From: Nocardia brasiliensis IFM 10847
GTDB taxonomy: Bacteria; Actinomycetota; Actinomycetes; Mycobacteriales; Mycobacteriaceae
Reading direction: 5' to 3'
Assembly: GCF_000710915.1 (NCBI RefSeq)
Contig: NZ_BAUA01000027.1
Location: forward strand, 1 to 42,519
DNA: 42,519 nt
The notes beneath the pieces were generated by a model, which was not told where the DNA came from, made no database searches, and worked only from the letters and a program-made list of their open reading frames with translations. Position numbers and translations under genes: made by a program. Numbering within the stretch: the stretch's first letter is position 1; each line of letters begins with the position of its first letter. Below, piece by piece: positions 28,501 through 34,500 of this stretch.

Positions 28501-31500
28501 CTGTAGGGACTGAGCCGGCGCAGCCACCGGTCGTAACCCTGGGGGGTGGCCGGGGACGCCGGATCTGTCGCCGCCTTCTGCTTGTAGTACTCCTGCAGCA
28601 CGTGATCCGCGTACGTCAGCGAATGCGGATCGTCCGGGTTCATCGGCCGCAGCGCGGCCCGCTGGCCCTGCATGTCCGCCACGTGACCGAATTCGTGGGT
28701 CAGGATGGCGAGCACCGCCCGGCCGTCGCCCATCATGTTCGGGCCGAACCGGCCGTTGTTCAGGCCACGCTGCACCTCTTGCCGGAAGGCGTCCATACTG
28801 CCGACGAAGTCCGAGCTGAACTTGATCGAATCGGCCCGCCGCAGACCGGTTTCCGGGTTGATCCCCGGCAAGACCATCGCCAGGCAACGGCCCCGGAAAT
28901 CACCGATCCCGATGCTGCGCAGGTCCATGTTCGGATACTTGCCGCGCAGATCGACTATGCCCCTGGCGATTTCACGCGCCACCTCGGCGTCGACACCTGG
29001 CCGGTCGAACCCGTACACCACGAGCCCGGTGTCCTCGGCCAGCTTGGCGCCGACCTCGGCCGCGCTCAACGGCGTCCACTCGTCGGTGATATGCGGCTGC
29101 GGCGGCATATCGTCGCCGGGGCGAAGAGCGCCGTCGACCGATGCGTCGGGCTGCGGCGGCATCAGCCGCGAGCCGACCTCGCGCTCATGCGACAACGCGG
29201 TCGCCATCTTCCCCGGATCATCCGCCCCGCCCGGCCGAGGCCGCGGCTGCGTCGACGAATCCTGTTCCGGCCGCGACGAATCCGCAGGCTTCGGCCTACC
29301 TTCAGGCGAATCCGCAGGCCGGACCTCCGGCGAGGACTCCCCTTCGGGCCGCGACGAATCCGGCGGTCGTGCATCCCGTGGCGGTCCGGGTGGATCGCCG
29401 ACAGGCGGCGCTTCCGGCGTCCGGTTCGGCGCGCCCGCCTCGTCGGCCGCGCGGCGCTGCTGATCGAGCACGCTCTGCTTGGCCGCGTCCGACGGCGGGT
29501 ACTTGGTCATCCGGTCGGTGGCGCTGTCCGCACCGTCGAGCATGTGGTGGCAGTTGGCGCAGAACGGGGCGTCACCCGCACGGCCGCCGAACGGGAACTG
29601 CGGTGCGTGGATCAGTGCGGCCATCGCGGCGCGGTCGTCGGCCAGCCCGGCGTCGCGGCGGTCCCACAGCATCTGGTTGGTGGCCTTGACCTCGGCGTGG
29701 CCGAACGGCTCGTCGGGGTGCGGATGCGTTTGCGTCTTCGGCGCATTCGGGTCTTCGTCGTGACTGTACGGACCGTTTTCCTCCATGAGCCGGAGGTTCT
29801 CTTTGAGCGTCGGGTGTGCGTCCGCGTCGGCGATGATGTCGGAGCGCTTGCCGTTCGCGGCTTCGTAGACGCGGCCGGTCTCCCGATCGATGCCCACGGA
29901 CATGCACGCGCCCTGCGACTTTCGCGACAGCACCTTGTCCGCGGCGGCCTGCCGGTACAGGTCCGCGCGCTCCGCGCCGAGGGCGCGCACGTAGTCATCG
30001 ATCGGCACGCCGTCGACGTGGGTGATGAGATCGGTACCCGCATCGCGCGTCACCGTCGACTCGTCCAGCGTCCCCAGTGGATGACTGTCGACTTGCGGCC
30101 CCGGCATCGGCGCGCCGTTGTCCGGCACGATGAACGACGAAGGCAGCGGCCGAGGTTCGTCGGCCAGATGATCGTCATGGAGCGGGCCCGCATCGGCATT
30201 GGCTTCCGGCTCGCGATGCGCGGCGTCGTCGGTGCGGTTTGTTTCGTCCGCGGGGCGAGCGACCGGTTCGGGCGCTTCCTCGGCGGGGCGGGGGCGGTTG
30301 TCGGTGGTATCCGCGGGGGCGCGGTCGGTGGTGGGCGCGCCTTCTGTTGGCAGCGTACGGGTTTCGGGAGCGTCGGCGCCTACCGGTTTGATGACCAGGT
30401 AACCCTTTTCGCGGGCTACTTCCTCGGAGAAGATTCCGGCGACGTCTTTGACGCCCGGGATGGGGCTCTCGCCCTCGTGCAGGTCGGCGAGCCGCATCAG
30501 CCCTTCGGGGGTGGTCGCGGCAAGGTCGAGATCACTGTCGGCGCGGAACGGTTCGCCGGTCTTCTCCGAGATTCCGGTTTGGCGGCTGCCGAAAAGCACC
30601 ACGGGCTCACCGGTTTCGGCGACGGAGCGGCGCGCGGCGTCCAACATCTCCGGCGTCACACCGGGGCCGGGCTCGCCGATCATCTCGACGTCGGGCAGGT
30701 CCGTGTCTCGGCGCGGAGCGTCTGTGTCAGGCCCGTCCAGATCTGCTGGTGGTGAGGTGTCGGAAAGCTCGTGGCGCGGGCTGCCGGTGCCGTTGTGCTG
30801 CCTGCCGTCGAACGGCTGGCCGACGCGGGCCGGATCGTGCGCGCCCGCTTCCTGTTCGAGAATCCGGCGGCGGTCGGCATCGCTGATCGGATGTTCCGGG
30901 CGTCCCTCGTGCCCGGCCAGGAGAATGGCGCGGATATTGCGCACCTCCCCTGGCGTGCGCGGCGGGAAGCTGTGATTGTCCAGTCCCGCACCGATATCGC
31001 GAACGATGATGTTGTCGCCGCCGACGTTGATCAGCTCGTAGGCGTGCGCGCCGACACCGTGCTCGTCGCGCCCCGCATAGGTGTCGACGACCAAAGCCGA
31101 GGAGCCCTCGCCCAGGGCAATGAGCTGCTGCCTGATCTGCTCGTGACTATCGACGGGGCGCAATTCACCGCCCGCCAGCGCCTCCAATTCCCTCGAGGTC
31201 ATACCGTCCGGGCCGATTGTGCGCTCCGGCAACCAGATATGGTCGCCGTGCCGGTTGCGCAGGTCGATCAGCGAGTCTTCGCCGCAGCGCCCACGGCGGT
31301 CGTCCAGCTGGTTGGCAGGGTCATTGTCACCACGCGGATGCGGTCCCGCCGGGGGCGTGGCGTCGGGCGAACTCTGTTGCGGCGGAGTGTGATCGGATTG
31401 AACGTCACCGATGTTGTCCATCCGCACCGGCACACCGTTGCGATCCAGCCCGAACTCGGAGATCTTCACCTTGCCGTGGATGTTGACGTGCGCCTTGTGG

Positions 31501-34500
31501 TACTCGATATCGAGGGTTCCGTCGTGGTGCGCCTTCAGCAGTTCGTCGCGAGCGCGCAGAAGTGCTTGTCCCTCAGCCGAATCGACATCGATGCCGCGAG
31601 CGCGCAGCTGCTCCGGCGTCTCGGACAAGATGGTCTTCAAGTTGTGGTCGATCGCCAGCGTGCGCCGCAGGTATTCCGGCGAGCCTTGCTGTGCCCTGCC
31701 GTCCACGGTGTTCGCGCCGCCGAGCCCGGAACCGACGCCCTTCGCCTCGATCACGACCAATTTGGGTGGTCGCGGCGGGTTGCCGTCCGAGCCGTCGTTA
31801 CCCGGCACCAGGATCGCGTAGTCGACCATGTCCGCGCCGTCCCGCGCGCCCTTGAACGGACTGATGATCACCGCATCCGGATGCAATGCCGGATCGAGCC
31901 CGAAAGCCTTCGCACCGAGCTCGCCGAGCAGCTTGGACGCGTTCACCATCTTCGGGCCGAGTTCGTTGTACTTCTCGGCTTGGCTCTGCAGATCATTCAG
32001 CTTCTCGAGCTTTGCCAGCTTTGCTTCGTCGGTCAGCCCGGGATCGGCCATGATCTTGTCGGTCAGCCGGTTGATCACCGTGTCGAGTTCGCTGGCCTTC
32101 AGCTGCGGGATCTCCTTGATCCCGTACTGCGAGAACTCCGGAATAAGATTCTTGACCAGATCGTCGGCGACCGCGTCCCGCTGGGTCTGCAGGTTCTTCC
32201 GCTCGGTGGACGCGTCGTCCAACTGCTTCTGTAGTTCCGGGTCGGTCACGTCGTAGGGCTTGGCGGGGCCTTCGTCGGCCAGGAAGGCGAACCCTCGCTT
32301 GCTGAGGTGATCATCGATCCAGCCCGTGTTGTCGCGCAGCCGGAAAGTGCCCTCGTCCCGCCACGTATTGTCCGCGTCGTCCGGGTGGTGCCATTTGCCG
32401 TCGCTACCCCGGTAGAACTGGTTCGCGTCGGGTCGCGCACCGATGCGCACCGGATCGGCCTCGTCCGCACCCTGCGACATGAGCTCGTCGCGGATGTGCG
32501 CAGGCACCGGATCGACCGGCGTCCCATCACCTTTGAAGAGAATCGCGAGGGAACGATCGACGTCGCGGACCGGCGCGCCGCCCTCTTCACCGGTCAAGGT
32601 GGCGTCGCGGATGGTGATCTTGCCATTCTCGTGCACCATCAGGTAGGCGTGCGCGCCGACGCCGTGCCGGTCCGATGGGCCGCTGTAGACGTCGACCACC
32701 AGGGCGGTCGCACCCTCGCCGAGGCTCATCAGGCGGTTCGCGATGGCATCCGCGCCCGGGAACTCCCGCAGCGCACCACCCGCCGACGCGACCAGTTCGC
32801 CCGCAGTCATGCCGTCCGGGCCGATCGTACGGTTCGGCAGGCGGAAGTTCTCGGCGCCGAACCGGCGGATCAGCTCGACCACGGAAAGCAGGCCGCACTT
32901 GCCGCGCAGGTCGTCGTCCCCACGCGGTCGCGGCGCATCACCGGGTTCGGTATCGCTGTCGGGTCGCGGCGAGCCGTCGTTGGGCGCGTCGGCGGTCGGT
33001 TGCCGCCCGTGCGGGGTGTTCGCGCTGTCGGGGCCCACGAGCGGCGGGACCAAGAGCAGGTCGTCCGCGCCGTGCTGCCGGTCGTCGGGGCCGTCCACAC
33101 GATCGGGGTGCTGGGTCGAATCCGCGTCGTCGCGCGGCGTCGGGCTGTCGTCGCGCGGCAGCGCACCGGACTCGCCCGGTTCGCGGCCCGCCCGTGACTC
33201 CTCGCCTGCACGCGGGCGATTCGGTTGTGCCGCACTGTCATCCGAACGCGGTGCGTCGGATTCGGGCCGGGTCGCGGTGTCATCCGAGCGCGGCGCGTCG
33301 GTCTCAGGACGAGTCGCGGTGTCATCCGAACGCGGCGCATCGGAGTCGGGGCGGGTCGAAGCGTCGACGGAACGAGGCGCTTCGCCCGAACGCGGTGTCG
33401 CCTCACCCGTTCGGGGCGCCGCCTCACCCGAGCGCGGCGCGTCGGTCGGCGGACGCACCGCGGAATCTCCTGCGTCCGAACGGACTTGGACGTTACCGCC
33501 GGCTTCGCTGGTGACCTGCTGCTTCGCGCGCGGCGCTTCTTCCCCGCTCGATTCGGCGCGGATGCCTGGAGTTGAATCACGGGCTCCCGCACGGCTATTC
33601 GGATCGGCGACCGAGGCACGCGAGTCGACGCGGGGCCGTTCGGCACCGGGGCGCGACTCCGGCGAGCCCGCCCGCGGATCCGTCGCCCTGGTCTCACCCG
33701 ACTGAGTCCGCGTCTGCTCGCCGCCGCGCACCGGTTCGGAGCCGCCGCGCACCGGCTCGGCGCCGGCGTGCGGTCGCGCTTCGCCCGGCGCACCGGCCCG
33801 CGGCTGCGATCCGTCACCGCCGGTGCGCGCCGGATCGGCCGTCGTGACCGGATTATGTTGTGGCGCAGCCTGTCCCGATTGCATCGGCGCACCGGAGTCG
33901 ACGCCAGCGTGCGGCGAGCCCGCGTTACGGTCGGCACCCGTACCAGCATTCCCGGCCTCACCCGCGGTGCCGCGATCTGTTGCGCCGCCACCCTGATCCG
34001 TTGCGCCGCTTCGGCTTTGGTCACCACTGCCGGCCTGCTCCGGCGCTCCGGCCCGGTTCTCCGAACCACCCTCGTGCCGCCCACCGTCGGACGCGCGATT
34101 CTCCGACCCGCCTTCGTGGCGGCCGCCGTCGGACGCACGGCTTTCCGATCCGCCCCGATCATGTTGCTGCGCACCGGTTTCGGCGCTGCTCGGGTTGGTC
34201 CGGTTCGATCCGTCGCCGGAGGTCTGCGTCGAGCCGTCTCCGGTCGAAGTACGCGACGAACCGTCGCCCGTCGAGGTCCGCGACGACGACCCGTCACCGG
34301 TGCCGCTGTTGGTGTTACGGGAACCGTCACCGGCTCTACCGCTGTTGTTGTTCCCCCCGGCGCCCGTGCCGTCGCCGGTACGGCCGGCCCCGGCACCGCT
34401 ACCCGTCGTGCCGGTCTGCGCACCAGAACCGTTGTTGCCCAACCCATTTGCTCCGGCCGGATGCACCCCGGGCGAGTTCGCACCCGCTCCGACGCCGGTC

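Noticed and set aside
26073..30755. Long plus-strand open frames (26073-28271 and 28395-30755)
   Set aside because: Antisense shadows of the giant gene's coiled-coil and toxin regions, with no recognisable protein features.
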